Shown here in pieces: positions 40,627 through 53,700 of a stretch of DNA of 62,072 nt (position 1 is its first letter; each line of letters starts with the position of its first letter). This DNA is from Sphaerosporella brunnea (lineage: Eukaryota > Ascomycota > Pezizomycetes > Pezizales > Pyronemataceae). The stretch is from contig VXIS01000290.1 in assembly GCA_008704415.1 (NCBI GenBank), positions 1 to 62,072 on the forward strand, in the 5' to 3' direction. The position numbers and the translations under genes were made by a program. The notes below the pieces were generated by a model, which saw nothing but the letters and a program-made list of their open reading frames with translations, did not search any database and was not told where the DNA came from.

Positions 40627-43494
40627 CTAGTACTCGAAATCATCATCCACGCCACCAGCACCGCCCTTCTTCCCGTTAACACCGTTCATGACGACATCCT
40701 GCCTATTATACATTTCCGCGACCTGGGACGAGGTGGTAGCATCATCGGGCTTCTTGTCGTCTCTCTCCCTGATGAATCTGGGGAATCGCAACGAGATGCC
40801 TCTGCCCTTACCCTCGGTATCGGCGATGCCCTTGGCCGCCATGTACTTGGGGCTCAAGCTCAAGTCTGCGGTTTTGACCTCCCAGACGACCTTTGGCTCG
40901 AACCAGACGTCGGGCTGCTGCATGTTTCCGGACGCGTGGATGTAATACGGCTTTGGCTTTTCGATCTCGAAGTCGACGAGGTGCGCGTGGATCTTGGCGA
41001 GCATTTCCTCCGAGAAGCCCGTGCCGATGTTGCAGATGGTCTCGTAGTTCTGCGAGGACGGGTTGTAGCAGGCGAGGAGGAAGGCGCCGTACCAGCTGGT
41101 GCGCTTCCCCTTGCCGTGGTACGCGCCGATCACGACTAAGTCTAGAGAATCGCCGGCGCCGGCTAGGTAGTCTTTTTTGACTTTGAGCCAATTGCGGGAC
41201 CGCTTGGACGGCTCGTAGAAGGACTCGGAGGTGTCGAGCATCTTCACCATCAGCCCTTCGCACGATGCTTTGATGGATTCTTCGAGGAAGGACTGGATGG
41301 TCTCAAGCTCCTGTCCATCGGTTGCCGTGGCGAATGCGAATTCGCCAAGAACCGGGGTGAACGATTTGTACATCAGCTTGCGGCGGTCGGCGAGCGTCTC
41401 TTGGACGAGTGACTGAAACCCGAGTTAGCACTGGCGAATGTACAGGAGTGAAAGTAGTACCTTGCCGTTGAGGAAAAGAAGGTCGAAGCCAAAGACGCAG
41501 ACCTTAACCTTGACATCTTCAACCGCAACATCCTTCTTCTTGCGGGTCATGAGCTGCTGAAAGGGCAGAACTCTCTTCTCTTCGCGGTCCCAGGCAACAG
41601 CCTCGCAGTCGAGCACAAAACTCTCCACGCCTTTTTGCACCCATTTGTCGAGAGCGGCCAAGATATCAGGATACTTGGGTGACAGCTCTTCCGAGTTGCG
41701 CGAGAAGATCTTTGCGATTCCCTTCTCCTTGTCGATGGTTGGGAACTCAGTAGACGCGTTTGGTGCGACGTAGTGGATCTGCACACGTTCGCCGTCGTAT
41801 TTGTACTCGCACGTGAACTGCTTGCCCTCGAATCGATCCAGGACTTCCGAAATAGCCTTGGTAGGTTTTGCCAACATAGGCTTGAGCGGAACGCCGGGTT
41901 GCATCTTACAGGTGTCCTTTAACTTCATGATACCGACCTTCATCATCTCGGGAATGATAATCTCATAGTTTGGAAGCGAGCTGTAGACCTCCTTGAGTAT
42001 CGACTCCGCCGCAGTCATCTGCTCCAAGCTGGGTGCCTTTTTGCCGGCCTTCTCGGCTTCGTGGACGATCATGGCCTGACTCAATGCCACAATCACGGTC
42101 CTTTCTGCCAAACCCAATCGAAGCTTTCCTTCCAGACATCGGACAAGGTATTTTGCCTCATCTCCCTTGGCGGCAGAGAGCAGCTTCTTGATGCCACCGA
42201 CCTTTCGCGTCTGGCCACCTTCTCCCTTGGTGGTAGCGATCTCTTTCAGCCCGGCGTGCACACTCGCCACAGTCAGCGGCTTTGGCTTGAACAGTGTGGT
42301 CTGCGTGTTCCGACTCTTCATGGCAACCTCACCAAGATCACCGACCTCCTTGTGGTCCTCCTTCAGCTTTTGCATCGTGCGTCCACACGACTCACAGATG
42401 GCCTTCATGAGGAGACTCTCTCCGATACCCAATTCCACGCCCTCATAGTCGGCGGCAAGACGGTTGATCATCATGTGAATAACCATCAACAACTCATCGG
42501 GCGACAGCCGCAGCACCTGTCTCAGGAACAGCGAGGTGTGCGAGAGCTTCTCCAAGCGCTTCGAAGTAGCCTCAATCAGGGTGAAAGTCTTGACCAGCGC
42601 AGCGTAAGGGACCGGAGTCCCAGCAGCCCAGTCCGGATATGGGTGCAGGCCCTTCCCGCCAGCAGTGAGCTTCGATTGCACCTGCTTCCGTGCCCCCTGG
42701 CTGATCGCCGGCTGCTCGGTCTCGCTAGCAGCTTCGACTTCATTTTCGCTCTCGGCCTCGACTTCCGCTTCGGATGCCGACGCCTCGGGTTCGGGTTCGG
42801 GGGTAGGTTCCTTCTTCGCAGCAGCAGCCTTTTTGGCGGCAGTAGCCGCCACTTTCTTTGCCTTTGTTGGTGACTTAGGCTTAGATTCAGCCTCTTCCTC
42901 AGACTCGGGCTCAACCTTCTTTCCCTTCCCCTTTGTGGCCGATGCTGTTGTCTTCGCCGGGCGACCACGTTTCTTAACGGGCTCAGCCCCCTCATCCCCA
43001 ACCTTCTTCTTCGTAGCACTTGCTTTTCGCCCCCGCTTCGTCGCCGGCTCCTCCTCCTCTTCTGCCTTCACAGCCACCTCCTCGTCGCGCACCCGTTTCT
43101 TCGTCTTAGCAGTGTTCCCTTCCCTCGCGTCAGCTCCAACCCACCAATTCGCCGACAAAAACACATACCATCCGCCTCCTCCGTCCCGTCCATGACCTCA
43201 TCCTGATTATCCACCTTGACCCCCTCCGGTTCATCCTCGTTCTCACTACTCAACGCGGTCTTCGGCGCGGCACGCGTTCGCTTCAACTTCGTCTGTTGCA
43301 GCTCTGGCGGTTTCTGGCCCTTCGGAAGAGTAAAAAAGCTCCTGTCGGCACATTAGTGTCTCCATCCCATCCCACCCTCCCCCAAACCAAAAAAAAAAAA
43401 CCGGGTCCAACCCAAGAGTACGCTGGGTCTTAACATACCCCAAAGTGCTCTGTCTGGCGCCAGCTCCGGGCGTTTTTTTCGCTTTTGGCGGCAT
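40627..43494 (-). CDS. CDC9: DNA ligase I (ATP-dependent, replicative)
   Basis: Four exons on the minus strand: 43494-43439, 43341-43169, 43118-41461 and 41412-40627, 890 residues. Introns are 97, 50 and 48 nt. The N-terminus carries a PCNA-binding box Q15-S-T-L-G-S-F-F22, whose halves sit in exons 1 and 2. A long Lys/Glu/Pro-rich unstructured region (about 60-190) follows. The DNA-binding domain is next. The nucleotidyltransferase has EYKYDGER with adenylated Lys516, then FVLDCEAVAWD and CEGLMVK; the OB-fold has RSRNWLKVKKDYL and GAYHGKGKRTSWYGAFLLA. It seals Okazaki fragments and repair nicks in the nucleus. Length and order match fungal Cdc9. No BRCT domain, which separates it from ligase IV. 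Confidence 0.95.
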
Positions 43495-46304
43495 GGTGGC
43501 AGCAAAAAGTCGTGATGCGGAGGAATGAAGGCTGCGGATGTGGATGTGGTGATGTGGGATGGGGAAGAAGAAGGGAAAGACGCGCGTGGGAATGGTGTGG
43601 CTGCTGAGGAGTCGTCGCATTTTGAGTCGATGCGATACACGCACGCGTTTTTGTCTGGCCGGTTACACGCGTTAGCCAACGCACGGATGGGTTTGCAGGA
43701 CAGTTTGGGTTGCGGCTGACAGCACAGCGCTAGTGCGGCGTGTGATACTTTATGATCAGCAGCGTCGGAGAATCGCTATTATATTAGCTATGGACGTCGC
43801 TGAGCATGAAGATATATCTGGGGGATATTTACCTGCAGGCATAAACTGGAAAAATAGTCCGATGGCTGTTTCAGGAGGGATGAATTGACCGAAAAGATTC
43901 GACCTGGGGTTCTTGAGGGTTTACCCCAAGCTTAAGTTCCTAAGGTTTTTACTACTACCTGCCTCAAAGAAGCGGTTGGGAAAAGCCGATTTGACAGAAA
44001 ACTCTTGTGAAGGGCGTAGAGTCTGAATTTCTCATAGTGGGCGATAGCCTGTATGCCAAATGGTTGTAACAGACTAATTGGGCGATCGCTGCTTTGCCAT
44101 CTTTGAGAGCTCTTGTCAACAACGCAGAGCGGGTCAGATACACTCTGGTCGTCGGCCGGGGGGCACTTAATAGTTTTTTTTTTTTTTTTGTCTATACAGG
44201 TACAAAGCCCTAGCGAGTGGTGGACGACCGTGGACTTCTCCTGGCTCTTTCTTGTTTTGTTGTCAAATATCCCTCCCCGAGCCATAAGCTGTGATTTCTG
44301 CAGCAAATAACCTTGATCATCCTAACCACCTATCTCACAGAGCATTAAGTTTAAGGTACGGCGTTGCAGCGCAAGAGGAAAAAGAAGCAACGAAAAGAGC
44401 ATGTGCTCGGGAAGCGGGAGTGAGTGAGCTCCAGACCAGAGCGTTGCGAATGAAGGTGTATAAAAGTTGCTGAATGAACGTTAACCCGGGGGGGTCCGTG
44501 AAGTAAGCTGAGCAACAAAAGATGGATGGACTGGCGTTTTTTCCCGATGTCGTTGAGTTGCAGGCAGGCAATTCAGTCCATCTCCGTCAATTGCTGGTAC
44601 TTGTAAGTCGGCAATCTTTCTTTTTTTCTCCCACAAACAACAATCTTCCTCACTCGACCTGCAACTTCTCCCGCCACCCCGGGTAATATACCTCGGCTGG
44701 CACACCATCGTAGGGGTTCCCAAGCGGGGAGAAATAGGCAACGAGGTCTGGCCTGGTTTTTGAGGTTCGAGTGCGGAATAAATATGTGGTGAAGTCACAG
44801 CGTGAACAGAAAAGCCTTACCTGCACCTACATACCACAATGTCGAAAGACACCACTCTTTTACCCAACAAAAGCCACTACTTCTTCTCGCCTCTCTCCAG
44901 CCTTCTTCGCCCGGTGTAAGAGCTCTGAATTCACACCTACTAAGAAGCCACATATCGATATCGATGCCTCACGGGGGGGGACTTCTTCTTCTTCTTCCAG
45001 CCGTCTTGTAAGTTTCAACAGTAGAGATATCCCTTACAAAGCGTGAAAAACAACTTGAAGGTGTTGAAGTTGAAAGGGAGTTGCAGATCCGACTCGATAT
45101 CGCGCGTGATGACAGGAAAGACAAGCGCCGTATCCGCCGCGGGCCTGCCGCAGCAAGACGTGCCATAGGAGTCCACCATGAGCCGTTTTTTACCCGATGA
45201 AATCAGCTTTTGCTAATTCTTAGTGTCCTTGAACAGCGAGTGATAGCTCTGCAGATGAGCAGCTTCATAATCTCGCACTCGCATACAGGCCGTGCTCTGC
45301 AATCTACAGTGGTGGTGGCCAAAGCCTCGCCATCACCATCCGTGTGGACTTATCTAGAGTAGTTAGGCACGGCCCCACCAATAAACCGTCCCATGGCCAT
45401 CCCGAGTCCCAAAAGTATAGCTATGGATGTCCTAGGAGCACATTTTCCTTTCTTTCAGCATCCTTCACCAGAAATGGCTCCCCCGCCTTCAAAACTAAAC
45501 CAGCAGAAATCAAAATCAGACCAGACCATCATCATACGAAACAAGATCAGATCTGATCTGATGCATCTCGCGCGCGGTTGGTGGGTTGGCTCGTATACAT
45601 GTGAAGGAGCGGGGTTATCGAACACCCCCCCGCCTTCGAAATGATCCCCTCGCGCGCGCGCGCGATCTAATGCTGGAAAAATAGGGCGCCTTAGATAGAT
45701 ACTATCGATTAGCCTGGCTGTAGAGTAATCCGGGTTAATTGAACATGATGCATGTATCGATCGCGGAAAAAACAGTATCTATCAAGCACACAGAAGTGAC
45801 GTGGGCAATTTCAGGGTTTATATGAGTGCTCGTGGAGTTTGGGGAACTCGGGTTGGAATTGATCATGAATCGTGTGGTTTGGGGGGGCTTTGAAGGAAGG
45901 AACCGAACCGGACAGGGATCTTCATGGTTGAGGGTGCACGGACCTTATGGCTTGGCAATTTCAGGGTCGTTGTTGCTTCGTTATTTCGGCAAACAAAACG
46001 TTGGCGGAGATCAAGATCGATTTCGTTAAGTTTACCCCAGGGTCTTGCGTGCAAGCTCATGATCGCACAGCAGAGCAATTAGCAATTGGATGTGCTATGT
46101 GCATAGGAAGAAGAAGAGATGCGAGGGAGAAGTGAGAAGTGAGGGGAGGTGGGGCGATAAGAGGATTGATGAGCATGAGCAATTCCGAGATTGGCGCCTT
46201 TGAACCGAACACCACAACTGACGTGGTTTGCGGTAATTGCTACTCAGGTGATGCATCTTAGATCGAAAATATCAACAGATGAGCCAGTGGGGCGAGTTGG
46301 TTGG

Positions 46305-46339
<35 letters not shown>

Positions 46340-47774
46340 CCGTCTACGATTCGAGACGGGAAGAGGAATTGGTTCGATGATGGATGGATGGATGGATGGG
46401 ATGGTGATGATGGTGCTGTTGCGGACTGGACGCAGAGACATGACTTGCGGGGTGCTTTCAGCTGCAACCACTGATGCTCGTCAGTCCGTGCTCTGCCTGG
46501 TGTCGCGCCTATGGTAACGCCGGGTTGCTGGTTGAGCACGGCGCACTCAGCGAATTGATGGGACGGTGGGGGCCAGTGAGCGGTGTTCTCGACAGAAAAA
46601 TGGTTGAAGCCGCGGCTTGTCGCAAACTGGTGACAATTGACTGACACCTTCCCGAAGGAAGCAAGTCGCGAAGGGAATCAAGGGAATTACAGCAGGTTCC
46701 ACACGGCCAACCAGCCTGCTGCTTTTTTGTCGCGAGAAAGAGAGTGTGTGTGATATTGTGTGTTTTGGTGTTTCTCGTTAGACCCCCCCCCCCCCACTTG
46801 TGCCCGCCCTGCGCTTGACGACGCCTCACCGCCTGTCGAGGTCGAGTGCGGAAACAACCTGCATCGATTTGAACCTTCAAACCACAAACAGCACGTCACC
46901 CCGACCCTATCCCCAAGCATCATTGTAAATACTCTTATACAGCCCCGATTCGAGGAAAGCATCTGATCGAACCCCTCCCCCCCGCTCCGCCAATCGACTT
47001 GCTTCACCGCCTTCACTGCAGTTGCATGTCGTTCGTCCCGCACATAAGATCCGGATATCACACATCACGTACATAACACCCCAGCATCCGTTGTAATTCG
47101 GTAGGTCGTGCGAATTTCTTGCTCCTTGGAGCCTGTGCCTTGTCATCTGTCCTCCTGCAGAAGACGCGGCGGTGCTTGCTTGTTGCTGGTCCTCGTGCTT
47201 CTCATTCTCTTCCTTCTCACACTGCATGTCTCCAGCCTCTCCACCACTCTCCCGCCTCCTCCACCCACCACCCCCAAAACCCTCGACCAACCCAGCCCTC
47301 CTCATCTGAAATCCGCCGGACGGTGAAAATTTCTTTCGTTGCGTGAGTCGAACAATCGCCACACCAACGAGCAGCAGAATCGCAAACGAGTCGAGTTGTT
47401 GCCGTGAACATTATTGTGTGTTGCTGCTTGCCATCACCATACTGCACGAATCAGGCTAACCGCCTTTCGATCTAGCTCACCGCTACCGTTTTGTGGAGAT
47501 TTTTTTGCAACCCGTCCAACCCTCCCCATAACGAAACCCTTTCTTTCACTACTCGGAGAAACAACCCCGACCCCCCCCCCCCCTAAGTCGCCCCATTACT
47601 ACCTCCAAAGTCTCGTCCTCCATCCTACAAACAACATACCCCCCAGCTAAACCTCGCCACCACCACCAACCCAACCCAACTCACCGCCTCACCCGCCTCA
47701 CCTCCCCTCCCACCGAACACCCCCACCCTTACCTTATCGACAACGCGGAGACAAAACTGTAATATAACGGCAAC
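43495..47774. other. 4.3-kb region with no firm gene
   Basis: Contains T runs (44165-44182; 46308-46339, 32 T), a GGAT microsatellite at about 46380-46400, a CG dinucleotide run at 45651-45663 and several short frames. One weak candidate lies at 44839-45200. The last 700 bases are very pyrimidine-rich (CCACCACCACC, CCTCACC) and are probably the promoter and long leader of the repeat-protein gene. Confidence 0.45.
44839..45200 (+). other. Candidate small spliced gene (weak)
   Basis: ATG 44839 (MSKDTTLLPNKSHYFFSPLS) lies about 70 bp after an AATAAATAT box. An 87-nt intron could run from GTGTAAG at 44914 through TACTAAG to TTCTTCCAG at 45000, but the next frame soon stops. A separate open stretch, 45012-45200 (REKQLEGVEVERELQIRLDI, then RDDRKDKRRIRRG), has charged, protein-like composition. 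I could not connect the two parts convincingly. Confidence 0.25.
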
Positions 47775-50700
47775 ATGACTGACGTTGCCGACCCCATCTC
47801 CGCCGCCGCCGAGAAGGTATGCCATTCCCTTTGCCGCCTTCTCCTGTTCCTTTCCCTCCCCTCTGTTGCCGGTACGGTGAAACTGACCTCAGCGTTGCCT
47901 CGTGCTAGCTCGTCCCCACCCCGATCGACACCTCCACTTCTAGCATACCAACCCCAGACCCCTCGGCGACAACAACGGCTGCCAAGAAGAAAAAGAAAAA
48001 GAAGAAGAAGAAGAAGAGCAAGGCTGGCAGCACCGCTCCCGGGTCGCCAATTCCGGGTAGCCCCACTTCGCCTACGCTCGACGAGTTTGACGACGAAGAC
48101 TACGACTCGACACCTGGCACACCAGGAGGCATCAACTCACAGGGTACCCTTCCTCCTACACCACTGTCCGCTAGTGGAATCCTTCCAATAGATGAAGTCC
48201 TCGCTTCCGCATCTGCACCCCCACCAGAAGCTGCTGCTCCCACTGCCGAGGGCGAGCCAAGACCGGATGACGCAAATGTACTTGCTTTGACCGAGGAAAA
48301 GAAGGAGGAGCCCGTCGCTGAGCCCGAAACTGCGGCACCAGCCCCTGTTGTTGAAGAGAAGCCGGAGGAATCGCCCGAAGAGAAGAAGGAGCCCGGGACT
48401 GTTGAGGAGGCCGGTGAGCCGGCAGTTGCCGCGGAAGAACCCGTAGCCGAGCACGCTCCCACACCTGAAGCGCCTGTTGAGGAACCCGCGCCCGAGGCTG
48501 TTCTGGAGTCCAAAGAGGAGCCTATTGAGCCCGAAAAGACTGCCGAGCCCATAAAGACGGAGCCGGTTGTCGAGGATGTCGCTGCTGCTGAGCCTGCTAC
48601 GGAGGCCGAGACTAAAGCTGCCGAAGTCGAGCCTGAGGCGACTCCAGTGACTGCGGAACCCACCGAGACTCACGCTGAACCCGAAGCCGTTTCTGAGCCG
48701 GCGAATGACGAGACGACAAATCCCCCGACTGCGGAGCCTGCTCTTGAGGACGTCGCGGTCGCCGAGGAGCCCAAGGTTGAGCCGGCAAAGGAGGATGAGC
48801 CGGCGGCCCCTGAGGCTCCTAAGGAGGAAGTCCCGACTGCTGTCGAGCCTGAGAAGGCCGAAGAGGTCCCAGAACCCGAAAAGGTTGAGGCTGCGCCCGA
48901 AGTAATTACTGAGACAAAGGTCGAACCTGAGGCTGTCGTTGAGAGCCATGAGGAACCTGCGCCTGTCGTCGAAACTACCGAGGCCGATCCTGCCGCTGCT
49001 GAGCCCGATCCTGCCGCTGCTGAGCCCGTTGCTGAGACCGCCGCTCCTGTGATTGACGATCACGAGGTAGTCCCCGTTGTCGAGGAGCCTGTTGTAGAGG
49101 AGTCTAAGCCTGAGGAGAAGCCGGAGGAGTCCAAGGCTGAGGAGCTGGAGAAGCCCATTGAACCTGAGGTTCAGGAGCCGGAGAAGCCCACTGAACCTGT
49201 GGTTGAGGTACCGAAGGAGGAGGAGAAGCCCCAGTCTGAGGAACTGGCTGCGCCTGCGGTCGAGGAGGCTGTGGAAGACGTTCCTGAAGAGAAGTTCGCT
49301 GAACTTGAAAATACCGCCGAGCTCGTGCCTAAAGCTGAGGCAGAAGAGAAACAAGCGGAGACTGCGGTTGAGGCGCCTAAAGAGGAATCTCAGCCAGAAG
49401 AGAAACCTGTTGAGCCCGAACAGCCCCAGGCGGAAGAGGCCGAGTCCGAGGAGACGGCGACTGAGCCTGCAGCTGAGGAACCCCAGGCGGAGGAGGCCCC
49501 CGAAGCCGACAAGGTTGAGCCGGTTCCTGCTCCGCCGGTCGATGAGGCGCCTGTTACTGAGGAATTTCCGAAAGCTCCTGAGGTTGAGGAGGCCTCCAAG
49601 GTCGAGGAACAAGCCGCGCCGGCCGCCGCAGAGACTCTCGAAGTCGTTGAGGAATCGAAGGCCGCGTCGGTCGATGAGACCTTCGCACCCGAGCCAAAGC
49701 TGGACGACGCAGATGTGCTTCCTTTGACCGAGGAAAAGAAGGAGGAGCCCGTCGCCGAACCCACCAAAGAGGCTGAAGAGGCTGCACCCGCCCAAGAATC
49801 TCAGTCGGTAGCTGAGGAGGTCGAGGAGGATGCGGTTGCTGCGGAAGCCGCTCCTGTGGACGTTCCTGTGGAAGTGAAGGAGGAAGAGAAGATCGAGGCT
49901 GCAAAGGACCCCGAAGTTATCTCTGAGCCCGTCGCTATCGAGGAGGGAGTGCCCGTGCAGACGTCCGAGCACGCGCCTGAATCCGAGCCCACCAAGGAGC
50001 AGGAGCCAGTTGCTGCAAAGGAAGAGATTCTCGCCGTGGAGGAACCCGCCAAGGAAGAGGAAGCGAAGACTGGTATGTTTGACGGCATTCCCGGGAAATT
50101 TACTTACTAACTTTGCAGTAGAATCCGATGCACCTGTTCCCGCAGATACTGAAGAGCCCAAAGAGGGGCCCCAAGCTTTCCTCGAGGTTACGCCGGCGGC
50201 TGAGCCTCCACCTGTGGAAGAGACCCCCGCGCCCGAGGAGAAGGCGGTTGAGCCTGAAGTTCCGGCGCAGGTGGAGGAAGAGAAGGTTGAGGCACCTGTG
50301 GAGGCCACTCCTGCTGTTGAAGCGGCGGCGGACGAGGCCCCCGCTCCTGCTGAAGAGGTCATCCCTGCTTCCGCCGAGGAACAGCTCGTTGAGGCCCAAC
50401 ATGCCCCTGCCGAGAAGGCAGCTGAAGAGTCAACTGAGCCTACCAAGGAGGAGGACGATGTCGTTTTTGTCAGCCATAATGAGGCCAAGCCGGAAGATGT
50501 CGCAGCTGCAGAGGCCGCCGTTGTTCACCCAGAGCCGGAGCCAGCGCAGCCCGTCGAAGAGGAGGTTAAGGTTGACCCGGTCCCGGCCACGGATGCGGAG
50601 ACTGTCCACGATCACGCGCACCTCGACAAGGAGGCCTATGAGAGCACGGAGCCTACCGTGGTGCCTGTGGAGCTTCAGGAGGAGCCCAATTCGGAGACTC

Positions 50701-53700
50701 CTACTCAGGAGGTTTCTGAGACTGCAGCTGAAGTTGCCGATGTTGCCCAGAAGCTTGACGAGCCGGTTGAACAGGCTGGGGAGGTTCAGATCGACCCGCT
50801 CCCTGCAACTGGTGCGGAAACGGTCGAAGACAACGTCAAGCTCGACCAGGCGGCCTACGAGGGCACCGAGCCTGTTGTTGCTCCCGCCGAGTTGCTAGAG
50901 GAGAAGCCGGAAGCCCTTGTCCAGGAGGTTTCTGAGGCAGCCGTGGAGGTTGCCGACGTTGCAGAGAAGCTTGACGAGCCGGTTGAACAGGCTGGGGAGG
51001 TTCAGGTCGACCCGCTCCCTGCTACTGGCGCGGAAACGGTCGAAGACAACGTCAAGCTCGACCAGGCGGCCTACGAGGGCACCGAGCCTGTTGTTGCTCC
51101 CGCCGAGTTGCTAGAGGAGAAGCCGGAAGCCCTTGTCCAGGAGGTTTCTGAGGCAGCCGTGGAGGTTGCCGACGTTGCAGAGAAGCTTGACGAGCCGGTT
51201 GAACAGGCTGGGGAGGTTCAGGTCGACCCGCTCCCTGCTACTGGCGCGGAAACGGTCGAAGACAACGTCAAGCTCGACCAGGCGGCCTACGAGAGCACCG
51301 AACCTACCGTGGTGCCTGCGGAACTTCTTCAGGAAGAGCCCAACCCGGAGACCCCCGCCCAGGAAGCCCCCGAAACCGCGGCCGAAGCCGCCGACGCTGC
51401 TCAGAAGCTTGACGAGCCGGTTGAACAGGCTGGGGAGGTTCAGGTCGACCCGCTCCCTGCAACTGGTGCGGAAACGGTCGAAGACAACGTCAAGCTCGAC
51501 CAGGCGGCCTACGAGGGCACCGAGCCTGTTGTTGCTCCCGCCGAGTTGCTAGAGGAGAAGCCGGAAGCTCTTGTCCAGGAGGTTTCTGAGGCAGCCGTGG
51601 AGGTTGCCGACGTTGCAGAGAAGCTTGACGAACCGGCAGATACGGATGTGAAAGTTGACCCTATTCCGGCCACCGGCGCGGAGGCAGTTGAAGACCACGT
51701 TAAACTGGACAAGGAAGCCTACGAGAGTTCCGAGCCTGCCGTGGTGCCTGCCGAACTTCTTCTCGAGGAGCACAACTCAAAGACTCCCGTTCAGGTTTCC
51801 GAAACTGCTGCGGAGGTTGCCGATGTTGCGGAGAAACTGGACGAACCGGTTGAACAGGAAGCCAAGGTCGACCCTGTTCCGGCGACTGATGCAGAGTCGG
51901 TCGAAGACCATGTCAAGCTTGATAAGGAGGCGTACGAGAGCACTGAGCCCACTGTGATCCCCGCGGAGTTGCTAGAGGAAGAGCGAACATCGGACACTCC
52001 CATCCCGGAAGTTTCTGGGACCGCTGCTGAGGTTGCTGAGGTCGCCGAGAAGCTGGAAGAGTCCGAGGTTAAGGTCGACCCGCTCCCTGCTACTGGCGCG
52101 GAAACGGTTGAGGACAACGTCAAGCTCGACCAGGCGGCCTACGAGAGCACCGAGCCTACCGTGGTGCCTGCGGAACTTCTTCAGGAAGAGCCCAACCCGG
52201 AGACCCCCGCCCAAGAAGCCCCCGAAACCGCGGCCGAAGCCGCCGACGCTGCTCAGAAACTCGATGAGCCAGCTGAACAGGCTGAGGAGGTTCAGGTCGA
52301 CCCGCTCCCTGCTACTGGCGCGGAAACGGTTGAAGACAACGTCAAGCTCGACCAGGCGGCCTACGAGAACACCGAGCCTATTGTTGCTCCCGCCGAGTTT
52401 ATCGAGGAGAAGAAGGCAGAAACCCCCATCCAGGAAGTCTTCGAGACTGTCGCCGAGGTTGTCGATGTCGCCGAAAAGCTGGACCAGCCAGTAGAGGAGG
52501 AGGCCAAGGTCGACCCTATTCCGGTCATGGGTGCGGAGGCAGTTGAGGACCATGTTAAACTGGACAAAGAGGCTTACGAGAGCACGGAGCCCATTGTCCC
52601 TGTCGAGCTGCTTGAGGAAAAGTTAGATGAACCTGCGGTAGATGAGGAAGCCAAGGCTTCCGAAACTGCCGAAGACCTCTCTCAGGAGGTTAAGGTTACC
52701 CCCCTCCCTGCGTCTGAGAACGCCGAGAACCCAATCCAGCTCCAGCCGGGCGAGCCCATTCCTGACGAGATCGTCACTGCTTCGACTGATGAGCATGTCA
52801 AGTTGGATCAGAAGTCTTACGAGAGCACTGAGCCTACTGTCTCTGCTGTGCCTCAGGAGATTGAGGTTCCGGTTGAGGATTTGAACCGGGAAGTGAAGGT
52901 TGCACCTCTTCCCGCCTTTGAAAACGCTGAGAACCCTATCCAACTTCAGCCTGGTGAGCCAATTCCCGAGGATATCACCACGGCTGCTGTCCCAGACCAT
53001 GTCAAGCTGGATCAAGAGTCCTACGAGAGCAAGGAGTCAAGTGTTCCGATTGCTCCCGTTGAGGAAGCTGTTTCTGAACCGGAAGTCAAGGTCGACCCTC
53101 TTCCCGCTTTCGACGGTGCGGAGAACCCCATCCAGCTTCAACCTGGTGAGCAGATTCCTGAAGGTGTCACCACTGCTACTGTTCACGACAACGTCAAGCT
53201 TGATCAGGCCTCATATGAGAGCGCTGCTTCCAGTGTACCCATCAAGCTTGTTGAGGAGAGCAAGCCTGAAGCCTCAGTTCAGGAGGTGGCGGCAGGTGAG
53301 ATTGGTTTTTGTTTTCCCTGTTTTGTTTCCCGTTTGGGTGAGTCGAAACTGACATCTAGGAAAGAGGTCGAGCCCACTCTCGAAGTTGCCAAGGAGGAGT
53401 CTGTTGTCGCTGAGGAATCACCTGGTAGGATTCACAAAACCCTTTTTTCAGAAAACAGTACATTAACGGTCTATCAGCAGCCCCCATGGACAAGCCGATC
53501 GAGGAGTCTGATAAGAAAGACTGGATTGCACCTGCTGCTATCGCTGGTGCTGCTGCTGCTATTGCTGGAGCAGCCGCTGTCGCGGTCCACAAGTCATCTG
53601 ACTCTGAAGATACGCCTAGCCCCGCGCCCAAGACGGCCGAGCTGGTCGATGAGACCGCCACGCACAAGAAGCCCGATGGCTCTAAGGTCACCGAGGCTGT

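Noticed and set aside
48137..50488. 783-codon antisense frame over the acidic repeat protein
   Set aside because: Compositional shadow of a low-complexity exon. The plus strand has consistent introns and a start.
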